In this document: piece by piece, positions 1-6,656 of the stretch | How positions within the stretch are numbered: position 1 is the stretch's first letter | Layout of the letters: each line of letters opens with the position of its first letter | Source: Streptomyces sp. DH41 | Lineage (GTDB): Bacteria > Actinomycetota > Actinomycetes > Streptomycetales > Streptomycetaceae | Assembly: GCF_029813785.1 (NCBI RefSeq) | Contig: NZ_JARVKY010000041.1 | Span: 1 to 42,772, forward strand | DNA length: 42,772 nucleotides | Direction: 5' to 3' | Program-made: the position numbers and the translations under genes | The notes under the pieces: model-generated | What the model saw: the letters and a program-made list of their open reading frames with translations, nothing else | Databases searched by the model: none | Told to the model about the DNA's origin: nothing

Positions 1-17
1 GTCACCAGGGGAGAACC

Positions 18-860
18 ATGCGTGAACGCCGCTATCCCTCGGACATGACCGACCCCGAGTGGGCGCTGATCGAACCGCTCCTTCCGCTGCCCGCGAGTGA
101 GACCCCGCTGGGAGGCCGGCCGGAGAAGCACCCCCGCCGGGAGATCGTCGACGCGATCCGCTACGTGGTCGACACCGGCTGCAAATGGAGGGCCCTACCT
201 GCGGACTTCCCGCCCTGGAGGACCGTTTGGGGGTTCATGGCCCGCTGGGCGGCGGCCGGGGTCATCGGCCAGATCCGTGACGCACTCGCGGGGCGGATCC
301 GCCGGGAGATGGGCAGAGGCCCCAGAGCCGTCGCCACGATCATCGACTCCCAGTCGGTCAAGGCGGCCTCGACCGTCGGGAAGGACAGCCGCGGCTACGA
401 CGCGGGCAAAAAGATCAACGGACGCAAACGGCACATGGTGGTCGACACCAAGGGCCTGCCGCTGATGGTCATGGTCACCCCCGCGGACCTCCACGACTCC
501 GCCGCCGCGAAGGAAGTCCTCTTCCGCCTCCGTCTCACCCATCCCGAAATCACGCTCGTCTGGGCCGACCGCGCTTACGCGGGCAAGCTCGTGACCTGGG
601 CTAAGAAGTATCTGAACCTCACGATCAAGACGATCTCCCGGCCCAAGGACACCACCGGATTCGTCGTCCTTCCCCGCCGCTGGGTCGTCGAACGATCACT
701 CGCCTGGATGATGAACGCCCGCCGCCATGCCCGCGACTACGAGCGGCTCATCCAGCACTCGGAAACGCTCATTACCTGGGCCGCCATCACGCTCATGACC
801 AGACGCCTGGCCACGATCATGGGACGTCGTCACTCAGCAGGGCCTGCGGCCGGCGTCTGA
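18..860 (+). mobile_element. IS5-family DDE transposase
   Basis: A 280-residue transposase that would cut and rejoin insertion-sequence ends. The N-terminal part (about residues 5-90) matches the DUF4096-like domain of IS5-type transposases (RYPSDMTDPEWALIEPLLP, then GGRP and a WRALPADFPPW block). The catalytic triad can be read as D110 (IIDSQSVKA), D184 (VWADRAYAG) and E225 (WVVERSLAW), followed by the Y-R-E type signature around RRHARDYER. The ATG at 18 follows the ribosome binding site GGGGAG at 8-13. The reading frame is intact and full length, so the gene may be active. The left inverted repeat would lie at or before the window edge; I found no convincing right end before the next gene, so the limits of the element are unknown. 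Confidence 0.9.
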
Positions 861-864
861 CGCG

Positions 865-897
865 CCGGTGGGGCCGGCCACCGGCCGACCCCACCGG
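865..897. terminator. Bidirectional terminator hairpin
   Basis: A 15-bp stem with one C/A mismatch and a 3-base loop (arms 865-879 and 883-897) lies between the convergent transposase and the minus-strand membrane-protein gene, where it could stop transcription from both sides. Confidence 0.6.
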
Positions 898-910
898 AAC
901 CAGCGGCCGG

Positions 911-1129
911 TCAGTCCTTCTCGTACTGCGCGAGTGCGAGTCCGAGGCCGAAGAACGTCGGCGCCCACTCACCCACGAAAATCCCCCACCGGTCAGCACG
1001 GTCCGTCCCCGCTGCCTCTCCCTTGACCGAAGCCGTCCACGACAGGAACGACAGCCCGATCGAGACCACAGCAGCCGTATAGGCGTGATCACTACGCAAA
1101 CCCGCCTCGTGCAACTTCTTGATGATCAT
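911..1129 (-). CDS. Small membrane protein, unknown function
   Basis: A 72-residue protein starting at the ATG at 1129, chosen because AGAGGAG lies about 8 bases upstream; the frame stays open further upstream but has no such site. It has two hydrophobic stretches (around AAVVSIGLSFLSWTA and APTFFGLGLALAQ) separated by a charged segment (KGEAAGTDRADRW), so it is probably a two-pass membrane protein. It is convergent with the transposase and divergent from the cargo operon that begins at the promoter near 1279. I do not recognise a characterised family. Confidence 0.7.
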   Translation of the reverse strand: MIIKKLHEAGLRSDHAYTAAVVSIGLSFLSWTASVKGEAAGTDRADRWGIFVGEWAPTFFGLGLALAQYEKD

Positions 1130-1278
1130 GACCAAACTCCTCTGACGGAGATCTGCAGACACTGCCACCGTCACCCCCGCCCGGCATAACCGCTCACTCC
1201 GCACCACCAAACGGGTGACCCCAAAGGCAGCGCTCACAGCCCTCGCCTTTGAAAACAGCTTCTGAGCTGCGAATCAGC

Positions 1279-1321
1279 TTGACTCGAACCCCAAAACTTG
1301 AGAGTATTGTCTACGTCGAAA
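1279..1321 (+). promoter_or_regulatory. Cargo promoter copy 1
   Basis: TTGACT at 1279-1284 resembles a -35 box; AGAGTATTGT at 1301-1310 would hold the -10 region (GAGTAT after a 17-base spacer, or the better TAnnnT match TATTGT after 20). This block and the start of the next hairpin are repeated at 6542-6600 with only 3 changes in 59 bases. The strict conservation of AACTTGAGAGTATTGTCTAC suggests that a regulator binding site overlaps the promoter. No transcription start was measured. Confidence 0.6.
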
Positions 1322-1380
1322 GGGGGCGGGAATCCCCTCTCGGCGCCGGGCCCCGGGGCCCACACCGAACCACCTCAACC
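1322..1380 (+). repeat. Repeated leader L1 (GGGAAT-loop hairpin)
   Basis: First copy of a leader found before all six cargo genes. GGGG (1322-1325) pairs with CCCC (1334-1337) around the loop GCGGGAAT, followed by a CCGGGCCCCGG stretch and the tail ACACCGAACCACCTCAACC. In this copy the hairpin comes directly after the promoter, so it would sit at the very 5' end of the mRNA. Confidence 0.7.
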
Positions 1381-1395
1381 GAAGGAACAGCCACG

Positions 1396-2079
1396 ATGAC
1401 CAGCACTCCGCGACTCGACAGCCTCGCGGCCGGCGGGACCAACAAGGTCCCCGACGGCATCCGTCTCGCCGACGGGCACATGCTCACCCTCAACGTCGCC
1501 CCCGGTGGCGCCACGGCGGAAGTCTTCCTGTTCCCGGGCCTGGACGCCCCCGGCACGGAGGCGTGGGAGAACGAGGACCAGTGGGAGGTCTGGCTGACCG
1601 GCGGCGAGTTCGGCGACGGCTCGCTGTACCTGGACGTTCCGATCGAGGCCGTGCGCGACCTGATCGTGCAGCACGGCGGCGAGCACGAGAACCAGGAAGC
1701 CCCGTACGCCCCGGAGAAGCCCGAGACGGCGGAGGCCATCGCGAGCCGCGCCCTCACCGAACGGGGCATCACCGCCCACCGTGACGACGACGCCGGGAAC
1801 ACATGGCTGGTCATCGGGCACAACCAGACCCGCAAGGGCTTCCCGCGCATGCTCGCCGAGCCCTACGTCGTGCTCTACCTCTACAGCAACGCCGACGACG
1901 AGGAGATCACCGTCGACCGGGCGCCCGCGACCGGCGACGAGTGGACCGTGCTCGCCGGTGACGGCACCGGCGCCGAGCGTGAGCTGATCACGCGCCCCGC
2001 CGACCAGTTCGCCGACTGCGTCGAGGCCATCGTCGCGTGGCTCGCCGCGCCGCAGGTGACGCCGTCCCGGACCGAGTGA
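1396..2079 (+). CDS. Acidic hypothetical protein with two related halves
   Basis: A 227-residue protein. The ATG at 1396 is chosen because GAAGGA lies at 1381-1386, just after leader L1; the open frame continues upstream through promoter and leader, which cannot be coding. The protein is acidic and looks bipartite: an N-terminal part with ADGHMLTLNVAPGGATAEVFLFPG and WEVWLTGGEFGDGSLYLDV, and a C-terminal part (after about residue 115) with a helix rich in Ala and Arg followed by WLVIGHNQTRKGFPRML and YVVLYLYSNADDEEITVDR. No motif gives a function. It is the first gene of the leader-carrying cargo block. The last 19 bases of the gene reappear out of context at 3542-3560. Confidence 0.75.
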   Translation: MTSTPRLDSLAAGGTNKVPDGIRLADGHMLTLNVAPGGATAEVFLFPGLDAPGTEAWENEDQWEVWLTGGEFGDGSLYLDVPIEAVRDLIVQHGGEHENQEAPYAPEKPETAEAIASRALTERGITAHRDDDAGNTWLVIGHNQTRKGFPRMLAEPYVVLYLYSNADDEEITVDRAPATGDEWTVLAGDGTGAERELITRPADQFADCVEAIVAWLAAPQVTPSRTE

Positions 2080-2166
2080 GACCGGGGCCAGTCCGGCGGG
2101 GGAGGGGGGCGGGAATCCCGCTCCCCCGCCGGGGGCCCGGCACGACCACACCGAACACCTCAACCC
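2080..2166 (+). repeat. Repeated leader L2
   Basis: Arms at 2093-2108 and 2117-2132 form a 16-position stem with one mismatch around the loop GCGGGAAT (2109-2116). The conserved tail ACACCGAACACCTCAACC follows. It is nearly identical to L3 over about 100 bases, and that similarity reaches back into the 3' end of the preceding gene (from 2061). Confidence 0.75.
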
Positions 2167-2182
2167 GAAGGAACTTCCCACC

Positions 2183-3505
2183 GTGATCACTGCCATTGAA
2201 CGCGCCAACGCCATGGCGCTCCAGGTCTTCATCGCCGCCCACCTCCACAACGGTCGCGTCGTCACTCACGACCTGGTGGACGCCGTCATGAGCCGCGACG
2301 CCGGTACGGAGCAGGGGCAGGCCAACAAGGAGCAGGTACGCCGCATCATCCGCAAGCGCGCCGAGCTGGAGCGTGTACGGGTCATCTTCACCGAGGACGA
2401 GCGGTACTGGGCCATCCGCGAACAGCTCCACCACATGAGCGCCGACGAGGTTCACGCGCTGCGCGACGAGATCACCGAGGGCGGCGACCGCGACCCCCGC
2501 GGCTGGGACAAGGCCCTGACGAACGCCATCTCCGTCCGCCTGTCCAACCGGCCCACCCCCGCCCGCCTGTACGGCTGCAAGCCCGTCTCCGTCCGTCTGT
2601 GGCGCGAGCCGCGCCCCGAGTCGGCCCCCGCCGTCCCCGCGGCCGCCGACGACCGCAAGCACGTCCGCATCGTCGACGGCCGCACCCCCCAGGTCATCCC
2701 GACCCGTGACGCCCTGGACGAGATGAACCACGCGATGATGGGCGGCGCGCGCCACGTCCGCGAGATGTCCCACGCCCGTTCCTGGGCCCGCATCGTTTAC
2801 AAGGACCGTGAGCGCGGCACTGTGGAGCTGCGCCCCGCCACCCCCGAAGACCTCGCTCCGGTGGCCGGCCGCGACGCCGCGCCCCTCTTCACCGCCCTGG
2901 CCGCGCACGAGGCGTGCGGGTTCGGCCGGACCCCTCGCGACCTCGCCGACCTCGCCGGGCACCTGCTTGTTCTCGGCAAGGTCACGCCTGCCGAGCAGCG
3001 CCCGGCCGTCGAGGAGGCACACGCCGCCGTGGAAGGCGCGTGGGAGGCCCTTCGCACCGCCCACAGCCTCACCGCCCGCAGCGCCGCCCGCGACCGAGGA
3101 CGCACCTCCGTCGAGCAGGCCCGCGCGGCGATCCTGGCCGTCGCCCCGCACGCCCACCGGATGCACGGCACGGACATGCCCGCCACCGCCGAGGAAATCC
3201 GCGCCGCCGTCCTGGCCTACAACGCCGCCGAGGGCACCCCGGAGGAGCTGTCCGCCGCAGCGACCGGCACGCCCGTCATCCGCGTGCACTGCCGTAGCGA
3301 CTCCGGCACCGGGTGGACCGCCACCGCGGTCATCACCGCCGGTATGGAGTCGTCCGTGGGCCACGTCCCCGCTCACCCGCCGATCGTCGTGGAGTTCCGC
3401 AAGCGCGACGGCCGCCTGGACGCCGCCGAGAACGCCCGGCGCATCCTCGGCCCCCGCTTCCGAGTCGCCGTCCCCGTCGACTTCGTCCTCGACCGCCGCG
3501 CCTGA
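2183..3505 (+). CDS. Hypothetical protein with N-terminal winged-helix-like region
   Basis: A 440-residue protein starting at the GTG at 2183, 10 bases after AAGGA. Residues 1-90 are helical and basic (RRIIRKRAELERVRVIFTEDERYW) and could be a winged-helix or other DNA-binding fold, but this is inference. The middle contains LSNRPTPARLYGCKPVSVRLW and a Pro/Ala linker (about 145-160), then VRIVDGRTPQVIPTRDALDEMNHAMM. From about residue 215 it is mostly Ala-rich helix. The last part ends in WTATAVITAG and FRVAVPVDFVLD, compatible with a small beta-rich domain. No catalytic signature or membrane segment is visible. It lies between leaders L2 and L3 and is probably cotranscribed with its neighbours. 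Confidence 0.8.
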   Translation: MITAIERANAMALQVFIAAHLHNGRVVTHDLVDAVMSRDAGTEQGQANKEQVRRIIRKRAELERVRVIFTEDERYWAIREQLHHMSADEVHALRDEITEGGDRDPRGWDKALTNAISVRLSNRPTPARLYGCKPVSVRLWREPRPESAPAVPAAADDRKHVRIVDGRTPQVIPTRDALDEMNHAMMGGARHVREMSHARSWARIVYKDRERGTVELRPATPEDLAPVAGRDAAPLFTALAAHEACGFGRTPRDLADLAGHLLVLGKVTPAEQRPAVEEAHAAVEGAWEALRTAHSLTARSAARDRGRTSVEQARAAILAVAPHAHRMHGTDMPATAEEIRAAVLAYNAAEGTPEELSAAATGTPVIRVHCRSDSGTGWTATAVITAGMESSVGHVPAHPPIVVEFRKRDGRLDAAENARRILGPRFRVAVPVDFVLDRRA

Positions 3506-3541
3506 CACGCCCCGGCGCCGCCCGCACCGGTGGGCGGCGCC

Positions 3542-3649
3542 GCCGTCCCGGACCGAGTGACCGGGGCTAGTCCGGCGGGGGAGCGGGGCGGGAATCCCGC
3601 TCCCCCGCCGGGGGCCCGGCTCGAACCGACCACACCGAACACCTCAACC
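3542..3649 (+). repeat. Repeated leader L3 with a copied gene tail
   Basis: A perfect 16-bp stem (3572-3587 with 3596-3611) encloses the loop GCGGGAAT, followed by ACACCGAACACCTCAACC. Just upstream, 3542-3560 repeats the last codons and stop of the gene ending at 2079, although here it lies outside any gene. The repeat unit therefore seems to have been copied together with a piece of its former upstream gene. Confidence 0.8.
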
Positions 3650-3660
3650 AGGAGATGACC

Positions 3661-4539
3661 GTGACGAAGAAGCCCTTCACCCCGCCGTGCGCCGCCGGGT
3701 GCGCCTCTGCCCAGATGGAGCTGTTCGCCGCGTCGGCCGCCGCGCCGGCCGCGCCCGCGGAGTACGTCGAGTTCGACTTCGACGCCCACGACGTTGTGGT
3801 CGTCGGCGACAGTGGCGGCAAGGACAGCGGGGTCACGGTGCACGAGGTCTGCACCCGCGCCGACAAGGCGGGCCAGCTCCACAAGGTCCGCATCCTGCAC
3901 TGCGACCTCGGCACCACCGAGCGCGGCCACCTGGTCGAGTGGCCCGGTGCGCTTGAAGTCGCCCGTGCGCACGCCAAGCAGTACGGCGTCCCCTTCGCCG
4001 TGCGCCGCAGCAAGCTGTGGGGCTCGCTGTGGCAGCGGATTCGCTCCCACGGCAACTGGCCGGGCCACTTCGCGCGCTACTGCACGAGCGACACCAAGAC
4101 CGCGGTCGGCCGCGACTACGTGGACGAGGTTGGCGCCGAGCTGCGGCTCGGGCGTCCGGTCCGCGCCGGGTACGCGATGGGCATGCGCGCCGAGGAGTCC
4201 CGGGCCCGCGCCAAGAAGCCGGTGCTGGAGCGGAATCGCATGTCCGGCAAGGGCACGCTGCGCGTCGTGACGACGTGGCTCCCGGTCCACCAGCTCAGCA
4301 CCGAACAGGTCTGGCAGGTCCACCGGGAGAACGGCATCGAGCACCACGAGGCCTACGACCAGGGCATGCGGCGGCTGAGCTGCCGGGCCTGCCCCCTCGC
4401 GCACACCGACGACCTCGTGCGCAGTGCGCAGCTCAACCCGGCGCTGTTCGAGGAGTACGCCGAGGCCGAGGCGGAGATGGGCCACCAGTTCAAGAAGTCG
4501 ATCAGCCTGTGCGAGATCATCGAGCGCGCCCGGAGCTGA
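3661..4539 (+). CDS. PP-loop ATPase, PAPS-reductase-like
   Basis: A 292-residue member of the adenine-nucleotide alpha-hydrolase (PAPS reductase, CysH/DndC-like) superfamily. The PP-loop signature SGGKDS is at residues 51-56 in VVVVGDSGGKDSGVT. Further family-like features are HCDLGTTERGH, a CTSDTKT segment and a C-terminal cysteine cluster with CRAC at 241-244. Relatives activate substrates as adenylates in sulfate reduction, tRNA modification or DNA phosphorothioation; which chemistry applies here is unknown. The rest of a dnd operon is absent, as are obvious sulfate-assimilation genes. I chose the GTG at 3661 because AGGAG (3650-3654) is 6 bases away, whereas it directly abuts the ATG at 3655. 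Its cargo neighbours include a DNA methyltransferase. Confidence 0.82.
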   Translation: MTKKPFTPPCAAGCASAQMELFAASAAAPAAPAEYVEFDFDAHDVVVVGDSGGKDSGVTVHEVCTRADKAGQLHKVRILHCDLGTTERGHLVEWPGALEVARAHAKQYGVPFAVRRSKLWGSLWQRIRSHGNWPGHFARYCTSDTKTAVGRDYVDEVGAELRLGRPVRAGYAMGMRAEESRARAKKPVLERNRMSGKGTLRVVTTWLPVHQLSTEQVWQVHRENGIEHHEAYDQGMRRLSCRACPLAHTDDLVRSAQLNPALFEEYAEAEAEMGHQFKKSISLCEIIERARS

Positions 4540-4548
4540 CGGTCGCGG

Positions 4549-4616
4549 CCGGCGGGGGAGCGGGGCGGGAATCCCGCTTCCCCGCCGGGGCCGGGCAGCA
4601 CACCGAACCCCTCAAC
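4549..4616 (+). repeat. Repeated leader L4
   Basis: A 16-position stem (4549-4564 with 4573-4588) around the loop GCGGGAAT, then ACACCGAACCCCTCAAC. Compared with L3 one C has become T, which leaves a G-U pair in RNA, so the stem is kept in RNA form. Gene spacing is the same as in the other copies. Confidence 0.75.
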
Positions 4617-4633
4617 TCTCGAAGGACCGCAGC

Positions 4634-5245
4634 ATGGACCACGTCATCCGTCGCCCGCAACGCACGCTCACGCCCGAGGAGCACGAGACCGTCCGGAGCA
4701 CCGCCCTCCTGAACTTCCAGGGCGGCTTGATCATGGGCATCATCGACCCGGTGCCCAACCCCTCGCCGATGAGCGAGGACGAGGGTGCGTGGGTCCGCGA
4801 GCAGGTGTGGCCCGAGTTCATGACGGAGATCGACCGCAAGTACCCGTTCGGCTTCTGGCGCTGGTCGATGTGCGAGCGCGGCACCTGCTGGAACTGTCTG
4901 GCGAAGCGCTGCGACCTGTGCGTCCACCGCCAGGAGGGCGGCCCGCACGTGGACGACAACACCGACTGGGTGCACGACACCCGCGGGCGGGGCGTCGCCA
5001 AGGTCATCGTGCGGCCCGACGACGCGCCGTGCGTGTGGTGGTGCCGGTGCCCGTGCGCCAAGGACGGCCCGGCCCCCGACGGACCCGCGCGGCGCCGGCG
5101 GCGGGCGAAGCAGTCGGCCACGGCGAAGTCCGAGGAGGAACCGGCGCGGGAGGACAGCGCCGCGCGGCCGGAGAGGAGTGCCGCCCCGCGCCAGGGCCGC
5201 CGCGTCCCCGAGCCCGTGGGCGAGGCGCAGTACACCCTGTTCTGA
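4634..5245 (+). CDS. Cysteine-rich protein, DUF6248-like
   Basis: A 203-residue protein. The ATG at 4634 follows GAAGGA at 4621-4626; the upstream open frame runs through leader L4 and is not coding. The central part has the aromatic block WPEFMTEIDRKYPFGFWRW followed by several cysteines (CERGTCWNC, CDLCVH) and later VWWCRCPC, suggesting two zinc-binding or redox clusters. The C-terminal 60 residues are basic and then acidic low-complexity sequence. The core resembles, from memory, the Streptomyces DUF6248 family, whose members occur in accessory regions and have no established role. It sits directly downstream of the PP-loop enzyme, so a shared pathway is possible but unproven. Confidence 0.78.
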   Translation: MDHVIRRPQRTLTPEEHETVRSTALLNFQGGLIMGIIDPVPNPSPMSEDEGAWVREQVWPEFMTEIDRKYPFGFWRWSMCERGTCWNCLAKRCDLCVHRQEGGPHVDDNTDWVHDTRGRGVAKVIVRPDDAPCVWWCRCPCAKDGPAPDGPARRRRRAKQSATAKSEEEPAREDSAARPERSAAPRQGRRVPEPVGEAQYTLF

Positions 5246-5280
5246 CGGCGGCCGGGGCCACCTGGAGCCGGACGTCGAGC

Positions 5281-5347
5281 GGCCCGGCGGGGCGCAAAAG
5301 CGTGGGAATCCCGCCGGGCCGTGCGGTCCGGCCACCGAGGGCCCTCA
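5281..5347 (+). repeat. Repeated leader L5 (divergent)
   Basis: A perfect 11-bp stem (5281-5291 with 5310-5320) of different sequence from L2-L4, with an 18-base loop that still ends in GGGAAT and contains a small CGC-AAAA-GCG hairpin. The tail is degenerate (CACCGAGGGCCCTCAAC) and is followed by a longer spacer to the next gene. Confidence 0.6.
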
Positions 5348-5409
5348 ACAGACCCATAACCGAACCAGTCACCATCGTATCCACGACCGAGACCACCAGG
5401 AGCACACCC

Positions 5410-6045
5410 GTGAAGACCGTCGACGGCCGCCAATGGGCGAACCGCGAGGACCTGATCGAGCACAGCGGCTACGGCGGCACCACGCTGAAGAGGCTGTGGC
5501 GCGACCGCCGGGCCAACGGCCACCCCGACGCCCGCGAGATCGACGGCGTCATGCACTGGGACCTGGAGAAGTGGGACGAGTGGTTCGCCCAGCACCGCGA
5601 ACGGCCCCGGGACCTGTCCGGCATCGACCGCAGCGGCGACCCGGACGAGCAGCTCCCGCCAGCGGGGCAGGCCCGCGTGCTCGGCGTCGACCCGGCCCGG
5701 ATCACCCAGTACACCAAGAACCCGCCGCCGGAGTGGCCCGACCCGGTCCACGTCGAGGAGCTGCGCACCCGCACCCGCGAGTACCGCACCCGGGCCCAGC
5801 TCTGGGAGTGGGTCGACAACCCGGTCAGCGGGTTCGGCACCAAGGGCGGGCGCCCTTCCGGCTCCGGCGTCAAGACCGGTGAGGAGAAGGCGGCCGCCCG
5901 CATCCGACTGGCCGTCGAGGCGCTTGCCGCGATGCCCGGCCGGAAGGCCGGCGAGGTGGCCGCCGTCCTCGCCGAGCGCCACGGCCAGTCTGTCGACACC
6001 TGGAAGCGGGTCATCACCCAGGCCCGCAAACAGGCCCAGCAGTAG
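5410..6045 (+). CDS. Probable DNA-binding protein with two helix-turn-helix-like regions
   Basis: A 211-residue protein starting at the GTG at 5410, 7 bases after AGGAG (5398-5402). Residues 5-60 look like an excisionase/MerR-type winged helix (WANREDLIEHSGYGGTTLKRLW, then a short loop ending in GVMHWDLEKWDEWF). The last 55 residues (from GEEKAAARIRLAVEAL) have the spacing of a second helix-turn-helix, AGEVAAVLAERHGQSVDTWKR, ending in a basic helix. It could regulate the cargo block or act as a recombination directionality factor. It has no membrane segment or enzyme motif. It is followed by about 600 bases without a gene. Confidence 0.72.
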   Translation: MKTVDGRQWANREDLIEHSGYGGTTLKRLWRDRRANGHPDAREIDGVMHWDLEKWDEWFAQHRERPRDLSGIDRSGDPDEQLPPAGQARVLGVDPARITQYTKNPPPEWPDPVHVEELRTRTREYRTRAQLWEWVDNPVSGFGTKGGRPSGSGVKTGEEKAAARIRLAVEALAAMPGRKAGEVAAVLAERHGQSVDTWKRVITQARKQAQQ

Positions 6046-6541
6046 GCACCGCACCCGACACCGGCCCGCGCACCCCGCCACCCGTGGGGAGCGCGGGCCG
6101 ACGCCGTACCCGCCGCCGATCCGCCCGGAGCGCAACCCCACCTCTTAAGAGGTGAGTTCGTGGTGCGGCCAGTCGCCGCGTACCGGTCCAGGCAGCGGGG
6201 GCTCCGCCCCCACACCCCCGGCCCTCTCTCGGAGGGGGTGGGGGGAGCGCGGTGAACTGCGGGCCGGTGGGGGGTGATCGGTGGTGGGGTCGGGGGTCTC
6301 CCTCCCCGGACGGGCCCCCGGAGGGGACCACAGCCCGCGCCGGGCCGCCAGGCCAAGCCGCTACGCGGTCGCCTTCGGCGAGCCTGGCACCCCGACACGG
6401 CCCGCGGTCGGCTGCGCCTGCCCGACCGAGGAGGGAGCCCCCCGACCGGCCCGTCGTACGGCGCCGCCGGAGGGGAGGTGAGCGACCCCGGAAACCTCTT
6501 CAAAAAGGCCTCTGACCTGCGGTTTTGCTGGGTGTCGGGGG
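6046..6541. other. Non-coding stretch before second cargo promoter
   Basis: No convincing gene. It holds a palindrome at 6139-6154 (listed separately) and a G-rich segment at 6195-6246 in which runs of C (CCCCCACACCCCC) face runs of G (GGGGGTGGGGGG), able to form a strong hairpin and likely to stop transcription. Further on lie small hairpins such as CGCCTTCGGCG. Short open frames here have no ribosome binding site and poor composition. Confidence 0.5.
6139..6158. promoter_or_regulatory. Palindromic operator, copy 1
   Basis: CACCTCTTAAGAGGTG (6139-6154) is a perfect 16-bp palindrome and continues as AGTT. The same 20 bases occur at 29332-29351 inside a larger palindrome next to the promoter of the metalloprotease gene. 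Two exact copies 23 kb apart indicate a binding site for one regulator. Which gene this copy controls is unclear; it lies about 90 bases after the stop of the DNA-binding protein gene. Confidence 0.6.
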
Positions 6542-6582
6542 TTGACTCGCATCCCAAAACTTGAGAGTATTGTCTACGTCGG
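6542..6582 (+). promoter_or_regulatory. Cargo promoter copy 2
   Basis: Almost exact repeat of the promoter at 1279: TTGACT at 6542-6547, the conserved AACTTGAGAGTATTGTCTAC block and the same distance to a GGGGGCGGGAATCCCC hairpin. It should drive the methyltransferase gene and put it under the same control as the five-gene block. Confidence 0.62.
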
Positions 6583-6584
6583 AA

Positions 6585-6642
6585 GGGGGCGGGAATCCCC
6601 AACCGGCCACCGGGCCCCGGGCCCACACCGAGAAACCTCAAC
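6585..6642 (+). repeat. Repeated leader L6
   Basis: Short-stem copy like L1: GGGG and CCCC around the loop GCGGGAAT, then CCGGGCCCCGG and the tail ACACCGAGAAACCTCAAC. It sits directly downstream of promoter copy 2 and 15 bases before the methyltransferase start. Confidence 0.7.
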
Positions 6643-6656
6643 GATCAAGGACGGTC

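Noticed and set aside
861..910. Right inverted repeat of the IS5-type element
   Set aside because: The only symmetry here is the terminator hairpin; the left end is at or outside the window edge, so no matching pair could be shown.
1988..3508. 506-codon open frame on the minus strand across the first cargo genes
   Set aside because: Antisense shadow typical of high-GC DNA: Gly/Ala/Val/Arg-rich with no domain, crossing leaders L2 and L3, while the plus-strand genes have ribosome binding sites and better composition.
3661..4539. Assignment as true PAPS reductase of sulfate assimilation or as DndC
   Set aside because: No sulfate-assimilation or other dnd genes are adjacent; only the PP-loop superfamily level is supported.
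4612..6141. 509-codon minus-strand open frame
   Set aside because: Runs through leader L5 and two plus-strand genes; low-complexity translation, no start signal.
6195..6250. Telomere-type hairpins of a linear replicon
   Set aside because: Only one or two GC hairpins next to a gene end; no array of tandem palindromes and no terminal protein gene.
1322..6642. CRISPR array
   Set aside because: The six repeats are about 0.7-1.5 kb apart with genes between them, and no cas genes are present.
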